From Cytauxzoon felis (lineage: Eukaryota > Apicomplexa > Aconoidasida > Piroplasmida > Theileriidae), in assembly GCA_020283715.1 (NCBI GenBank), contig JAIQCW010000088.1, positions 37,240 to 101,239 of the forward strand: a stretch of DNA of 64,000 nucleotides. Reading direction: 5' to 3'. Position 1 is the stretch's first letter, and each line of letters starts with the position of its first letter. Positions 1-11,866 of the stretch are shown one piece after another. Below the pieces are notes generated by a model. That model had not been told where the DNA came from. It searched no databases and worked only from the letters and a program-made list of their open reading frames with translations. Made by a program: the position numbers and the translations under genes.

Positions 1-5
1 CATGT

Positions 6-2380
6 ATGTCTAATTTAAAGAGCTTTATAATATTGAATAAAAATCATACGAGTCAATATATAACATCCTGTTATAATAAAAAAGATGATGAATTGAATAT
101 GTATGTTGATATTTTATTGAATTTTAATTTGGATTTACCATTTGATATTGAAGTATGTGAAGGGTTTATTAATACTTCCATTGGTATTTCATCATTTTAC
201 ACAAGAAACTGTACCTACGATGACAAGAATTATGTAATGTATACAACGAATGAGGAGGCTTTAGCTAAGACTGTGAAGATACCAAAGGATGTGAATATTT
301 TATTGCTGTTAACCTTAACATCAAATTTTAAGTTTACAAGTAAACATTTTAGAGTAATAAGTGTATGTTTGAAATGGCAATTGAATAATATTACTGTATA
401 TTGTATATTACCATCATTAATGCTTTATCATTATGAGAGCAAATACAGTATTGAAGGTAAGATTGTTTTAACTGAAAATGTATTATCGTTGGGTTTTATT
501 AGTAGCTCTACTATAGAGGATGATATGATGTACAACTATGATAAGAGATTGGAATTTGATGATCGTATAATGTTGTTAATGTATAAGGCACTGGAGATGA
601 CATTAGATGAATATAATCTGACAAATGACAATATAAAGTTGTTTAAGATTATTAATAACCTAAATGTTAAAGTATATACAGATGATATAATCTGTAATGT
701 ATTGACACCAATTATATTTGTCATAACTTGTAATGATGAGCTGTTGGCACAATTTTACTCTGATTTTGATGTCATTATAGATGTGATTAATAGCAATAAT
801 GACTTGTATATACTGTCATATGAAAAGCAATTAATCAATTGTAATAAAATTATCTTCAACTTTGAAGAATCCATTCTATATAACGACAATATAAAACTAG
901 ATATTAAGTTAAGCACTGATGATACTAATACTACAACACCACTGCTATATAAATTCGATGAGATACCTTCGTGGTACAATGAATTACTCAGGGATGTATC
1001 CGAAGATTATAACTCGGTCTACCTCATTTTTGGACTACTCAAGGTCTACAAACCCGGAATCAACGACGATAAATTCAATATTTACTGCAAATTGAAAGAA
1101 AATACGAGGAATATGATACATAATGTTGAAGACGTTCGTCCTTCATCTTTTGAAATAACACCCTCATCATCTGACTACCATCATACACACTCTTTGGATG
1201 GAATTCGTCCTTCATCATATTCTGTGGATAAAATGTTGGTATCTACAAAGTTTATAGAATCCTACGCACATGAACAAATGAGTGTCTACCTGAGGTTTGT
1301 TGGAAATTTTCAAGCTTTATCTTATCCTTTAGCATCGAAGATGTCTATAACAATACAATCGGTAACAAATTTCAATTCCTCTCCATAAAGTGCTACAATA
1401 ATACACCAATAAAGTATAAAATAACAGAAGCCAATATATTTAACGACAATAATGTCATCGCAGGTTTGTTGAAGTGACGCTCATATGCTCACCATTATAT
1501 CACATCTTCACCATCATCATTTATCCGCAGATGAAAAGTCGTTATTGGGGTTTGTAACCAGCATGGGTGGATATGAGCATGTAAATTTCATGTATAAGCT
1601 ACAACCCAATACCAAAAAGGTATTTTGCTAGATGACGCTCTACCTGAAGTCCAATTCTATCTTCTATACTTCCTATCTCCCATTGCATGGACCTCTATTT
1701 GAAGAGATCTATTCAATGGGATAGAAGGATGTAGACATATCTGTGAAAACATTTCAGACTCATATATTTTCTTACTCTTATTTATCTTTAGATTATTGGA
1801 ATGTGTAGTGTAAAATTTGTACAATCGATTGATAAAGCATTTACTTATCCATTTAATTACATGACTGATTTCATTAAATCGATTGTTAATGTTAGTTTTC
1901 ATAATATTTACCCTCAATTTCCTCTAGGGTTACATAGATGTCGTGGATGAGTCTGGTGATATATATATTGACATCAAGCATGATAGTATAGTAAAATTGA
2001 ATGAGGAATTTGAATTTAATGTAACTTTATACAATAATACTGAACATAAACAGGTTGGTTGAAGTTGAAAACATGGCATTTTACACATGAACTCCCTCCC
2101 TCAGGAATGTAATGTTTGTCTGGACAAAGTGGATGGACTAGTGTTGTCTGAGCCGAACTCATTGGATGTATTAATGATGCCAAAGTCGTCAGACATGTTG
2201 CGATGGACTATAAAGTCTGAGAGGTAAATAATGTATTAGATAACAAAAATGGCAGTAATCTCATATAGGTGTGGATATTGTGATATACCGAGGGTGAATG
2301 TCGCTAAAAAAAACAACTTGCATCCTAGCGATGCCATAATTAGATCGCATCCCACTCGTGTATGCGTTACAGATCGCTAG
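6..2380 (+). CDS. TRAPPC13-like protein (tentative), six exons, 5' end may be incomplete
   Basis: The first exon runs to about 1361 and encodes some 450 residues. Five short exons follow at about 1391-1463, 1531-1619, 1928-2053, 2105-2223 and 2269-2380, all joined in phase by GT-AG introns. The C-terminal part contains the stretch GDIYIDIKHDSIV followed by LNEEFEFNVTLYNN, which resembles the Ig-like C-terminal segment of TRAPPC13 (DUF974), a subunit of the TRAPP tethering complex acting in Golgi traffic. The N-terminal 350 residues are not recognised. The ATG lies 6 bases from the window edge, so an upstream exon cannot be excluded. The third intron (about 308 nt) is far longer than its neighbours and carries an MHE remnant. 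The exon structure is well supported by phase; the family assignment is weak. Confidence 0.5.
1639..1715. repeat. Decayed MHE remnant in intron 3 of the first gene
   Basis: An A-like motif (CTACCTGAAGTCC) and the B-type hairpin CCATTGCATGG followed by CTCTATTTGAAGAG survive. Modules C and D are not recognisable, so orientation cannot be assigned with certainty. Confidence 0.4.
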
Positions 2381-2558
2381 TAATACTAATATAATTATAA
2401 ATTTAACTAATCTTGTATGATATATATAGCACTTATTGATGAAAACATCGTGCACAGAGTGCAAACAGCGGTATGTGCAATATGATTGTGTAGTTATTAA
2501 ATATTATAGGTTGATTTGTAAATAACAATAGGGATTTAATAGGAAATTAACATTTAAG

Positions 2559-3701
2559 ATGGTATTTTTTTCGAAAAAGAATGGAATATATAGTTCCAAA
2601 TTGGCGTTACATTGTTATGGTGTGGCCTTACAAGCTATGATAGGTATGAAGATGATATTATGCTCCCCAAATTCAACTGATTTCTCTTTATTGTTTAATG
2701 TGCGTTCATTAGATGGATTATCTAAATTAGGTTTCGATTTATTACAATATGGTGGCGTAATACATTTGTTGTTATCAGTGGTCACATTTGCCGGTGTATT
2801 ATTTACACATTTTGTTGCTAGTGTATTCAAATGGCCTATGATAATAATAACTATGGTCCAGGGTTCGTATTGCAGTAGTACGGCAATGGCATGTGCATAT
2901 TTCTTGCAACGTGGTTATACGAATGTAAACTCGATGGTCAGTTATTTGAGTACCAGTATATCAGTCCTAGGTTTCGACTTTGCAAATGAGAGTATATTAG
3001 TAGATAACAGAGAGGATGTATTTGTACTTGGTTTAATGGCTATAATGGCGTCATCATTATACAGCAGAGCTGGTGTAATTAAGGGTGACGAATCAGCACC
3101 AGAGGCAATGGTTGTAGCACCAAGTTTAACTCTAGGTTTAGCCATTTCATTCTGTCTTTGGGGACCATGCAGAGATTATAGGATATTGGTCTTGGGTATA
3201 TTTTGGTTTTTAATATGTCTAGCTGGTGAGGTTATATCAAGCGTATCAAGTTTTAGTTGTTTTAGATTTGTAAATGTAGCAATGGTCTTGGTTTATTTGC
3301 TTATGGTACTATTTTCTGTCATTACAATAGTACATTGTAGTAGTATTTATACTAATGGTAGACTAGATCATTCATCATATGTAGCCATAGTCAGAGGACA
3401 AGTTGGCGAATTCATTGCCAGAAATGGAGTTGATGATTATTTGAATAGATATGTCGATACAGATTCTGTTATGAGTTATATAAAAACATTATCAACAGAA
3501 CACACTGACGAACAAATCAATTTCTTCATGGGCAATGGTGATTTCTTAGTCGTTGTTATATTATTGTCCACTTTCAACCTGTACTTTAGCATCACAGCAA
3601 CTTTATTCACATTATTCCACTTTTTAGCCAAAGCTGCGGATAGTACACCATCTACCAATGAAGAATCTAAAGGTGTATGCATTGTGGTCGACCGTAAGTG
3701 A
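2559..3701 (+). CDS. Multipass membrane protein, unassigned
   Basis: This intronless ORF encodes 380 residues with about seven hydrophobic segments (near residues 20-35, 60-90, 92-112, 150-170, 190-235, 240-265 and 325-350). A hydrophilic tail ends in KGVCIVVDRK. A loop of about 60 residues (YTNGRLDHSS.. to ..QINFFMGNGD) between the last two membrane segments is polar. Hydrophobicity suggests a channel, transporter or piroplasm-specific membrane family, but I see no diagnostic motif. It precedes the helicase gene on the same strand by 226 bp. The start is the first ATG, preceded by an AT-rich leader. Confidence is high that it is coding and low for any function. Confidence 0.75.
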   Translation: MVFFSKKNGIYSSKLALHCYGVALQAMIGMKMILCSPNSTDFSLLFNVRSLDGLSKLGFDLLQYGGVIHLLLSVVTFAGVLFTHFVASVFKWPMIIITMVQGSYCSSTAMACAYFLQRGYTNVNSMVSYLSTSISVLGFDFANESILVDNREDVFVLGLMAIMASSLYSRAGVIKGDESAPEAMVVAPSLTLGLAISFCLWGPCRDYRILVLGIFWFLICLAGEVISSVSSFSCFRFVNVAMVLVYLLMVLFSVITIVHCSSIYTNGRLDHSSYVAIVRGQVGEFIARNGVDDYLNRYVDTDSVMSYIKTLSTEHTDEQINFFMGNGDFLVVVILLSTFNLYFSITATLFTLFHFLAKAADSTPSTNEESKGVCIVVDRK

Positions 3702-3927
3702 GGCGACGGCAATAGAACACTTGATTCCTAGGGTATAACATCTACATCCCATACTTTTCGCTTTATTCTACTCCATTCCTTTATCTCTATCTTAAATAAT
3801 CATCTTCATGGTGAGGAATCCTCATTTCATTCCGCGATTTAAAACCCAATTTTTTCATCACGATAAAAATGTAGCTTGAATTATTTACTTTTTTATATAC
3901 ATTTTTATATATATACTTTAATTTATA

Positions 3928-6501
3928 ATGTCGACCGATGGTGATTCATCCGATTGTATATTTACATTTGGTAAACACAAGGGTCGTACATTTATAGATG
4001 TGTACAATAACGATTTGAATTACGTCAATTGGATTAAATCATTGGAAGAACCAACCGGAAAATTATTAGAATTTTGTAATTTTATTAAAAATCATGAAAT
4101 GTGTAGGAAGGCTACCGATTTACATCCGCAAGGAAGGCCATTGGGTAAAGATGACCAATATATTCAACAACCGCCGGAAAAACGACAACATACACTACCA
4201 TACAGCAAAGTCACTTCTATTCACACAAACAAGGTACCTCTAGTAACCTCGCACGATCCAATATACAATGGATCGATCAATGGCGCGACACATTTGTCAG
4301 AAGTTCACGATGGAACTTCTGTTAATGGATTTATGAAAGATGGAGATAAACAACTTCGTATTGAGGTGAAGAATGGTCTAATGACAATAAGGAATAATAA
4401 TGATGTCCTTCCACCTTCTAGTGATTTTCCACCTCCAATGGAATATGATTTGGAGGACTTGAAGCGGATAGAAATGCATACGCCAGTGCGTACAAGGATA
4501 ACAGGTTACGATAGTAATGTATCTAGTAGAAAATCGAATGATATAATGGATGTGAATAATAAGCGTCCTAATTTATTGATAAATATACCATCGAATGATG
4601 GTAATGTAATAAATTCACGTAAGAGTGAATTGGAATCACCATGTATGATAGTAAATAAGGAGGAGGAGGAAAATAAGAGGATAGAATTGGATGGTATATT
4701 AGCATTGGTAATATATTCTGAGAATGAATTTTATTTAGAATATTGTAAGACGGTGAAGAATACTTTTAGTAGATGGACATGTTATATACCTTTGCAGGTA
4801 TATGAATATTTAAATGGGTTAGGATTTGAGTCGAATAGTAGATTATTAGGTAGAGAACGTTGTATAACATATAAATCGGATGATTATAAGCTGATATTAA
4901 AGAATTTATATAAATTTGTACAAGATAGACATATGTTAGAGCCGATACCGAATTTTATATTACGTACATTTCCAGAATTTAATAAATTTTCTAAAGAATA
5001 TGAAATGCCATCAAGGACTGCACAATCAATTTATGGTTTACAGACACCATTTGGTAAAAGTAATGTTAAAGATTTTAGTAATTATATTGGTGAAGAATTA
5101 TATAGAGAATTGAAACCATTTCAATACGAGGGTATACAATTTGGTATTATGAAGAATGGACGTGTATTAATTGGTGATGAAATGGGTTTAGGTAAAACAT
5201 TACAAGCATTAGGTATATCAGCATTTTATTCAATAGATTGGCCATTATTAATAGTATGTCCATCATCATTAAGATTTCAATGGCGTGATCAATGTAAAAG
5301 ATGGTTACCACATTTAATTATACATGATGATGATATATGTGTTATTAAGACTGGTAAACATAAAATACAAGATAATGTTAAAATTGTTATAATATCTTAT
5401 GATTTACTATCAAAAAATGAACATTTCCAAGATGATTATAAAATTATTATATGTGATGAATCACATTATCTAAAGAATAGAACTGCTAAAAGGACTAAAA
5501 CTATTGTACCATTATTAAAGAATGCTAAGAGAGTAATTCTACTTTCTGGTACACCAGCATTGAATATACCATCAGAATTATATGAACAATTATCATGTTT
5601 AATGCCATGTTTCTCATCTAATGCTGTTTTTGTTGAACGTTATTGTGAAAAAAGAATGAATTGGTATACAAAAAAAATGGAATATGTTGGATCAAAACAC
5701 ACACATGAATTACATTTATTCCTTGTACGTACTGTTATGATTAGAAGGCTAAAGGATAATGTATTGCATGAATTACCACCAAAAATACGAACAAAAATAC
5801 CTATTGAATTACCACCTGCATTCATTAAATCATATAAAAATTCAATTGAATTGAGGGAAAAAATTACAAATTCTAAAGATTTCGAAGAAGATTTCAAAAG
5901 CTTCCAAGAAATCTTCAAGTTGACTGGTGAAGCCAAATGTAAAGGAATCTGCGATTATATCCTCTATCTATTAGGAAATAATATTAAATTCCTAGTATTC
6001 GCACATCATCGATTTGTTATGGATGCTATTGAAGTTATTTTAAAAGATAAAAAAGTAAATTATATTAGAATCGATGGATCAACACCACAAGATAAACGAG
6101 AAAAATTCGTCAAGAGATTTCAAGAAAAAGAAGAATGTACCGTTGCTATACTCTCACTCACTGCATGTGGCACCGGACTTAATCTAACAGCATCTTCAAC
6201 CGTAGTATTCGCCGAATTATTCTGGGTACCAGGACAAATGATACAAGCCGAAGATCGAGCACATCGTCTAGGCACTAAACACACCGTCATCAATATTCAC
6301 TACCTTATAGCAGAAAATTCTGTAGAAGAAACTGTATGGAAAGTAATCAATCGGAAATGGGAAACCATCACTTCCACACTCAATGGAGAAACCTCCAATC
6401 TCGCACTCAAGGAAAAAATCAATAAAAACCAAAATGTCACCAAAATATTCCTCAATAAAGATACACACGATAATAGCAATATTGCAACACAAGTACATTG
6501 A
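3928..6501 (+). CDS. SNF2-family annealing helicase, SMARCAL1-like
   Basis: 857 residues, no intron. The two SNF2 lobes are clear: Walker A GDEMGLGKT near residue 415, DESH box near 510, LLSGTPALN motif III, and the C-lobe with GTGLNLT and QAEDRAHRLG near 773. The short linker and the ESNxxE-like region match the SMARCAL1/ZRANB3 branch, which rewinds DNA at stalled forks in the nucleus. The segment at about residues 250-350 may be a HARP-like domain. The extreme N terminus (residues 10-45, FGKHKGRTF then YVNWI) resembles the small FGKHKG domain found with some nucleases and helicases. Residues 60-240 are low-complexity. The ATPase call is firm; the subfamily is inferred. No MHE lies within it; a partial one lies just downstream. 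Confidence 0.9.
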   Translation: MSTDGDSSDCIFTFGKHKGRTFIDVYNNDLNYVNWIKSLEEPTGKLLEFCNFIKNHEMCRKATDLHPQGRPLGKDDQYIQQPPEKRQHTLPYSKVTSIHTNKVPLVTSHDPIYNGSINGATHLSEVHDGTSVNGFMKDGDKQLRIEVKNGLMTIRNNNDVLPPSSDFPPPMEYDLEDLKRIEMHTPVRTRITGYDSNVSSRKSNDIMDVNNKRPNLLINIPSNDGNVINSRKSELESPCMIVNKEEEENKRIELDGILALVIYSENEFYLEYCKTVKNTFSRWTCYIPLQVYEYLNGLGFESNSRLLGRERCITYKSDDYKLILKNLYKFVQDRHMLEPIPNFILRTFPEFNKFSKEYEMPSRTAQSIYGLQTPFGKSNVKDFSNYIGEELYRELKPFQYEGIQFGIMKNGRVLIGDEMGLGKTLQALGISAFYSIDWPLLIVCPSSLRFQWRDQCKRWLPHLIIHDDDICVIKTGKHKIQDNVKIVIISYDLLSKNEHFQDDYKIIICDESHYLKNRTAKRTKTIVPLLKNAKRVILLSGTPALNIPSELYEQLSCLMPCFSSNAVFVERYCEKRMNWYTKKMEYVGSKHTHELHLFLVRTVMIRRLKDNVLHELPPKIRTKIPIELPPAFIKSYKNSIELREKITNSKDFEEDFKSFQEIFKLTGEAKCKGICDYILYLLGNNIKFLVFAHHRFVMDAIEVILKDKKVNYIRIDGSTPQDKREKFVKRFQEKEECTVAILSLTACGTGLNLTASSTVVFAELFWVPGQMIQAEDRAHRLGTKHTVINIHYLIAENSVEETVWKVINRKWETITSTLNGETSNLALKEKINKNQNVTKIFLNKDTHDNSNIATQVH

Positions 6502-6832
6502 TCAAATAAAGTACTATATCAAGCTTTTGTTCATCCAAGATACTTCTATCCTTCCAACAAATGTGGAATCATACAACTCTCCACTTTAGATCCATCCTTC
6601 TTCCACCTGAGGTCTAATCCAACTCTTCTCCACTCGCCGTGGTGGCTTCCTCTATTTATCTATCTCTAAAGAGTAGAGCCACTCCCGGAGATCGTGGTAA
6701 GGGAAGATATGATTGGATATAGGGTTGAATGAGCAATGATTGTTAGATTGTTCACTTAGAGGTGGATGGGTATATTATGGCAATGTATAATATTTTAATT
6801 TAAGTAAAATTAAATTTACATGGTATTAATTT
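6502..6832. other. Intergenic region between convergent genes
   Basis: 331 bp between the helicase stop and the minus-strand S1-gene stop. It holds a partial MHE (6602-6698); the rest is AT-rich with no gene seen. Confidence 0.6.
6602..6698 (+). repeat. MHE copy 1 (partial, A-B-D only), intergenic
   Basis: Modules present are A (TCCACCTGAGGT), B hairpin (CCACTCGCCGTGGTGG) and D (CTCTAAAGAG stem, then GCCAC..GTGGT). Module C is missing. Confidence 0.85.
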
Positions 6833-9800
6833 TTAATTCTCGGATTGTTTCCCGAAGTCGGGATAATGCTCGTCATCGACTATAGGCCCATCAGTGTTTT
6901 CGATGATCTTCTTATAGGTTGGTATGCGTTCGTAGATGAATTTGGGTGGTAGTATGTCGAGTACATTATCGATATTAACATCATCAATATTAATATTTAA
7001 ACGTTTAAGCATCATTTGAAATCTACGATTACCTTTCAATAATCTCAATTTGATATTTAAATCCTTCAATTTATCATCTTGTGTCATTTCAACAACATTC
7101 GGTACATGTTTATCAATGCCCTCGGGATAATATGTATACTTTTTATTATTTAGAACCTTTGGTTTCGGTCTCAATAAATTTACATACCTCTCCATATTAG
7201 GATCATCACGTCCAACAATCCTACATAAATTTATATAATTCACACGTGAAATTACCTATCAATCTCCTCAAGCTCCTTCGCGGTCAAACATTTCTTTGCC
7301 ATTCTAACCAACTTCTTATAACCCCTATCCTTATGTCTAAAGAACTTCCTCAAATCATATCCAGATGAATCTTCCATCAAAAATTCTTCATCAAAGGAAG
7401 TATTATAATTGAGTTGTCCATCGTTATGTGCATCTCCTTTACCATTAAATTGATCTTCTCTACTCGAGGTCATCCACTCGCCGTGGTGGCTTCCCTTAAT
7501 TATCTCCCCCTCCGCTTCCCCGAGATCAGCTGCGGGTACCACTTGAGGTCCAATCACTAGACTTCTGCCACGATCTCTGGGAGTGGCTTTACTCTTTAGA
7601 GATAGGTAATTGGAAGAGCTCTCTGCAAGAGAATGCGAGGTGGATTGGACATCAAGTGGAGAGCTCTCTGCAAGAGGATGCGAGGTTGTAATCTTCGAGG
7701 TATCTTTTTTATTATTGGCTTCGATTAAATTCTTGTATTCATTTGGTTCGAATTTAGTGTATAGGTATGAGCCAGTGACATTATCAACGTATTTTTTTAT
7801 CCTGTTATAATTTGGTAAATATTGCCTGCGTATATTTTTAATTTTATCATTTTCATCGATATTTTCATTATTTTCCCCATTTTCATCGATGTCCCCACAT
7901 GATGTCATTGACTTTACTTCATTTAATATTTCTGACATGTTTATTATATCAACAGATGAGTTTCCAACTTCATCATCAACACTGATATTTTCCCCTTTTA
8001 AGTTGAAATTCAATAAATCGTCTTTTATACCCTCAACATCTCTACAAAATTTCTTGCAAATTTTATACATCTTCTCCTTATCAATCGGTTTCCCTACAGC
8101 ACCATTAATTGAAGGATTTTTACCCGACATTGAATGCCCAACATTAGACGTTTGTTGTTCATTGCCCGGTCGTCGTCTCCCGTCACCAATAATTGTTGGT
8201 GATGTGAACCCATTGTCATTGAATTCCATAGCCTTTAATACATGTAGTGGTATTGTACTGTAATTATAATAATAAAATTGAAAGATAAACATACGGTATC
8301 TCCTCATCTACTTGACTAGACTTCTTGTGCTGCAGAAGGTTCTCACCCGAGGTATTTCCACCGGGTGTTCCACCTGAGGTTGTCCTGCCGTCAGCTTTTT
8401 TATTTACTTCTCCCTCCGCTTCCCTGAGATCAGCTGCGGGTTCCACTCGAGGTCCAATCACTATACTTCCACCACGATCTCTGGGAGTGGCATTACTCTT
8501 TAGAGATAGGTAATTGGAAGAGGCCTCCACGGCGAGTGGAACAGTGGTTGTAACCTCAGGTGGAGAGCTTAGGGCAGGATTGACATCTAGTGAAGAGACC
8601 CTAAGTTCAGTGGAAAGTCCTTTAATATTCGACGACTCACTCACAATATTCTCTGAGTTAGATAATGAATTGATCGGTTTATTGACTGGATCATCTTCGT
8701 CTAAACCTGCTACCATTTTCTTGTGGTGATATATAGATCTTGGTCCGAATGTGCTAACATCCTCACCAAATAATGCAGAAGCACCTTTAGCATCATCTTC
8801 ATCTGTTCCGATGATTTTGTTGGAGTATTCAAATGGGTTAAAATGACGTGTTTCCCTAATCATATGAGCCAACTCTACAACTTCAGGGTCTTTATCCTCT
8901 TCAAATCTTTTAATCATTGAATCAACATATTCAGAATGTTCTTTGGATGTTGTGTCAATTTCTGGTGTAGAATACAAATCTGTTACATTTTTTATAGCTG
9001 ACGTAGTATATTTTTTCTTATTCTCAGATAAGTTACTAGGAGGTGGATTGAATGCCTCCCATAATGCATTGACAAGATTATGACGATTGTCTATAGTATT
9101 CTCTCTTGTATCCTCAGATAATGATTTATAATTTACAGTTTCACCTTGAATATCCCTTAATGCTGATGTCATTTCATCTGTCACAATGTTGAAATATTCA
9201 TTCGTTTTATTCTCATTGAAAGGTGTATATATGTTATCATCCCATACACCACTAACGCCATATTTATATATCGACCTCTCATTCGGTTTAGGTTCTATGG
9301 CTGTATCAGCCAAATCACCAATCTCAAATGCCAACCTATATTAATGAAATGGTATATTAAAGATAAAAACATACTTATTGAACTTATGTTTCTCCCTATT
9401 CAATTCTTGTTTAGTCATTTTGTCAGGATTCTTAAATAAACTTGCTTGCTGTTCTTTCAACTCCTTCTGACGCTGAAGATTCTCCAAATATAATAAATGC
9501 TCAACCGTTGAATTACGAAAACCACCAACCTCCTTTAAATACTCATCATAACCACCCAATAATTTCATTTGCTCAATCTCACGAACACGAAGTTCTTTCA
9601 TCATATCACGCTTATAATCTCCCAAATATGCGGCTTGTTTTTCCAATGTCTCCTCACCTGTCATTACACGATTGTCTAAATCCTCACTCAATGAATTTTC
9701 AGATAATCGAATCCTATATTATAATTATGTACCCAGTGAATGAAATAGCAAATCGTCATAAAGTAAACTTCCTTCCAGTAGATGTGGAGCCTATCTGCAA

Positions 9801-11046
9801 GACAAAGGAAGTATCGAGGGAACGTCAATGGATGACGACTGCTCAAAGCTAGTTTATGGTATATATTGGATATTTACCTATTTCGGATTAGATCAATGGA
9901 TTTAATATATAATCTGGGTATAGTCGCACCCACATAAATCGGTTGTCTTTTGATTCCAGTGATGTGTTTGGGTAGTTTGCGATCGCGTACGTGTAAAAAT
10001 GCATCGACACTGGCACCTATGTCTATATAAAAACCTAATGGGCATGCACGTTTGACCTTCCCAGAGACACATTCTTCAACCTATAGTGTATTGACAAAAA
10101 TATAAAATTCTAGGTGATACCTTATACGAGTGTATTGGTCGGCGTAATCTCTCTTCATGATAATCAACTTCAAGTAATGACAACCTTAAACTTCTACCAC
10201 GTGGTTCAATGTGTTTTACATAAACAGCTATATCTTCACCAGATTTTAAACTTAAATCTACACGATCTATCCAACCTTCACTCATATCACGCGCGTGTAA
10301 TATACCATAACAAGTAGATCCAACGTCGATCAACGCATATGTAGGATATGCCACTGCAACTCTACCCACTATCTTCTCACCAATACTATAAAACTGAGGA
10401 CTCAAACGCTTAGGATTCTTCGTTATACGCCACCTCTATATATATCAATGTAATTAAAGAATACAATGAAGGTTGTTGTACGGGTAGAGTCATCCAATTA
10501 TATCCAATCCTCATTATCGCCACGATCTCTGGGAGTGGCTATACCGTTTACGGGGAGATAATCAGAAGAGCTGACGGCAGGAAAGACCTCAAGTGGAGAA
10601 GCCTCCACGGCGAGTGTAAAAGAAGATTGACTAAGTATACAACACTTAAATTACATGATATTTCCGTGATATACCTGTGTAAGATGAGCTGGTTTTCCAT
10701 CTGGGAATAGTGGTTTTCTTAATAGTAAATCCATATCATGTTCTAGGATGGCTTTAACTAGCCTTTTACTTATGTATCTGTAAGGTTGATGTAGATATAA
10801 AAAGTAAACAAACTGAAGCTTTATATTACATTTGGGAGTGCTTTTGGTGGCCTCAAAACCTTTGACATCATTTTCCGGTTGTAAGAGATTGAACTTAATT
10901 TTTTTGAAAGTAGCTGTTTCTTTGACTGGTAAAGTGTTTAATTTATACTTGAATGATGATAAATGTGTATTGTTGTTTATGTAGAATGGTATTACAAATG
11001 TCATTAAATGGCAGAATATAATAGGAATTGATGTGTAAAGCAGCAT
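6833..11046 (-). CDS. S1-domain protein with signal peptide, probably plastid-targeted; eight exons
   Basis: The exons join in phase (about 11046-10830, 10777-10675, 10435-10121, 10080-9878, 9713-9375, 9335-8295, 8257-7256, 7220-6833) into roughly 1,200 residues. The start MLLYTSIPIIFCHLM is a signal-peptide-like segment followed by a Lys-rich stretch, as in apicoplast-targeted proteins. Exons 3 and 4 hold two S1 RNA-binding domains (GEKIVGRVAVAYPTYALIDVG; CVSGKVKRACPLGFYIDIG), as in ribosomal protein S1. The long acidic C-terminal half is unrecognised and carries two in-frame MHE copies. The 164-nt intron 9714-9877 is the least certain join: without it the S1 part would stop at a TAA just past 9878, and the rest, which has no obvious own start, would be a separate gene. 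The ATG overlaps the upstream FAS1 stop codon by one base. Confidence 0.65.
7460..7690 (-). repeat. MHE copy 2, in exon of the S1 gene
   Basis: Sense orientation, frame open across all modules ([14 protein letters not shown] and ADLGEAEGEI). B cassettes are CTCTCTGCAAGAG (twice) and the CCACTCGCCGTGGTGG hairpin. Confidence 0.9.
8343..8567 (-). repeat. MHE copy 3, in exon of the S1 gene
   Basis: Complete element in sense orientation, open in the canonical frame ([27 protein letters not shown]). Flanked by A modules in inverse orientation. Confidence 0.9.
10519..10618 (-). repeat. MHE copy 4 (partial, D plus B), intron of the S1 gene
   Basis: Sense orientation inside the 239-nt intron 10436-10674. 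The D stem is the variant CCGTTTACGG (10544-10553). Confidence 0.85.
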
Positions 11047-11716
11047 TAAATCAAAGGTCGTTCAATTAAATGTATGACACCATTATGACATTTAAGATTC
11101 CATCGTAATACCTTGACGTTGTTGATTTCTATTGAATTGTTATTTATACTAATGAGTAATTTCTTATTATTTAAACTTGATAGATATTCTGGCGACTTTC
11201 TACTGGTGTTGTACAAGAGCCATGGCTGGGTATCCGATCCTATAATATCACGATATAGCCATTTATCCATTGTAAAATGTGTCTTTATAAAGTCAATGAC
11301 GTCTATACCATTCGCATCATATGACTTCATACCATCATCGACCGGTATAAAACCCGTATATGGACCAGCAGTTGATAACTCATGCGATAAACCGTAACCT
11401 GAACGACATATTTAATGCGGATATAAGATTTTTTCAAAAATGAGGATTATATGCGTAAAAACGCCAAATTTCCACAGACATTAAATATATCACTTCACAT
11501 ACCTTTAACGGTCGTAGGATCCAAGAGCTTGGAGAATATTTTAGTGAATTTGTTATTATTACATAGCGATAATATAGTCCTTCTAGTATACCTATGCTCT
11601 GAAGACCAGTATACCTTGTGGTTAATCACTTCTGGATCCCTCGTCGGTCTCCCAATCTTCTTCAATCCACCAAATGAAGGTCGAAATAATCTGATTGAAG
11701 AAATGTTCATGCCATG
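11046..11716 (-). CDS. Fasciclin (FAS1) domain protein
   Basis: Two exons, about 11716-11503 and 11398-11046, joined in phase. The start MNISSIRLFRPSFGGLKK is basic and could be an organellar presequence. The rest has the FAS1 layout: a segment reading GPYTGFIPVDDGMKSY (the usual aPtdeAF region), then NNKKLLISINNNSIEINNVKV, and an ending NGVIHLIERPL, the hallmark of FAS1 H2. FAS1 domains usually mediate adhesion, but single-domain organellar members of unknown role exist in apicomplexans. The stop TAA shares one base with the ATG of the next gene on the same strand. The single-domain size (about 188 residues) fits the family. Confidence 0.7.
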
Positions 11717-11866
11717 AAGAACTATCTGCACATAATTAAAGTAGTATATTTAGTCTGTCTACCCATGGGGAGTGGAAGTACTAAAGCGTCGGATGTGTAG
11801 GTATAATTAGGGATGTAAGTGTAGAAAATTATTGAAATTTAGGTTTTTTAGAGAGAAAACAAAGTT

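Noticed and set aside
8325..8513. Open frames on the strand opposite to MHE copies (for example the [12 protein letters not shown] type)
   Set aside because: They recur wherever an MHE lies and stop inside module D (GATAGGTAA), so they are antisense shadows of the element and not genes.
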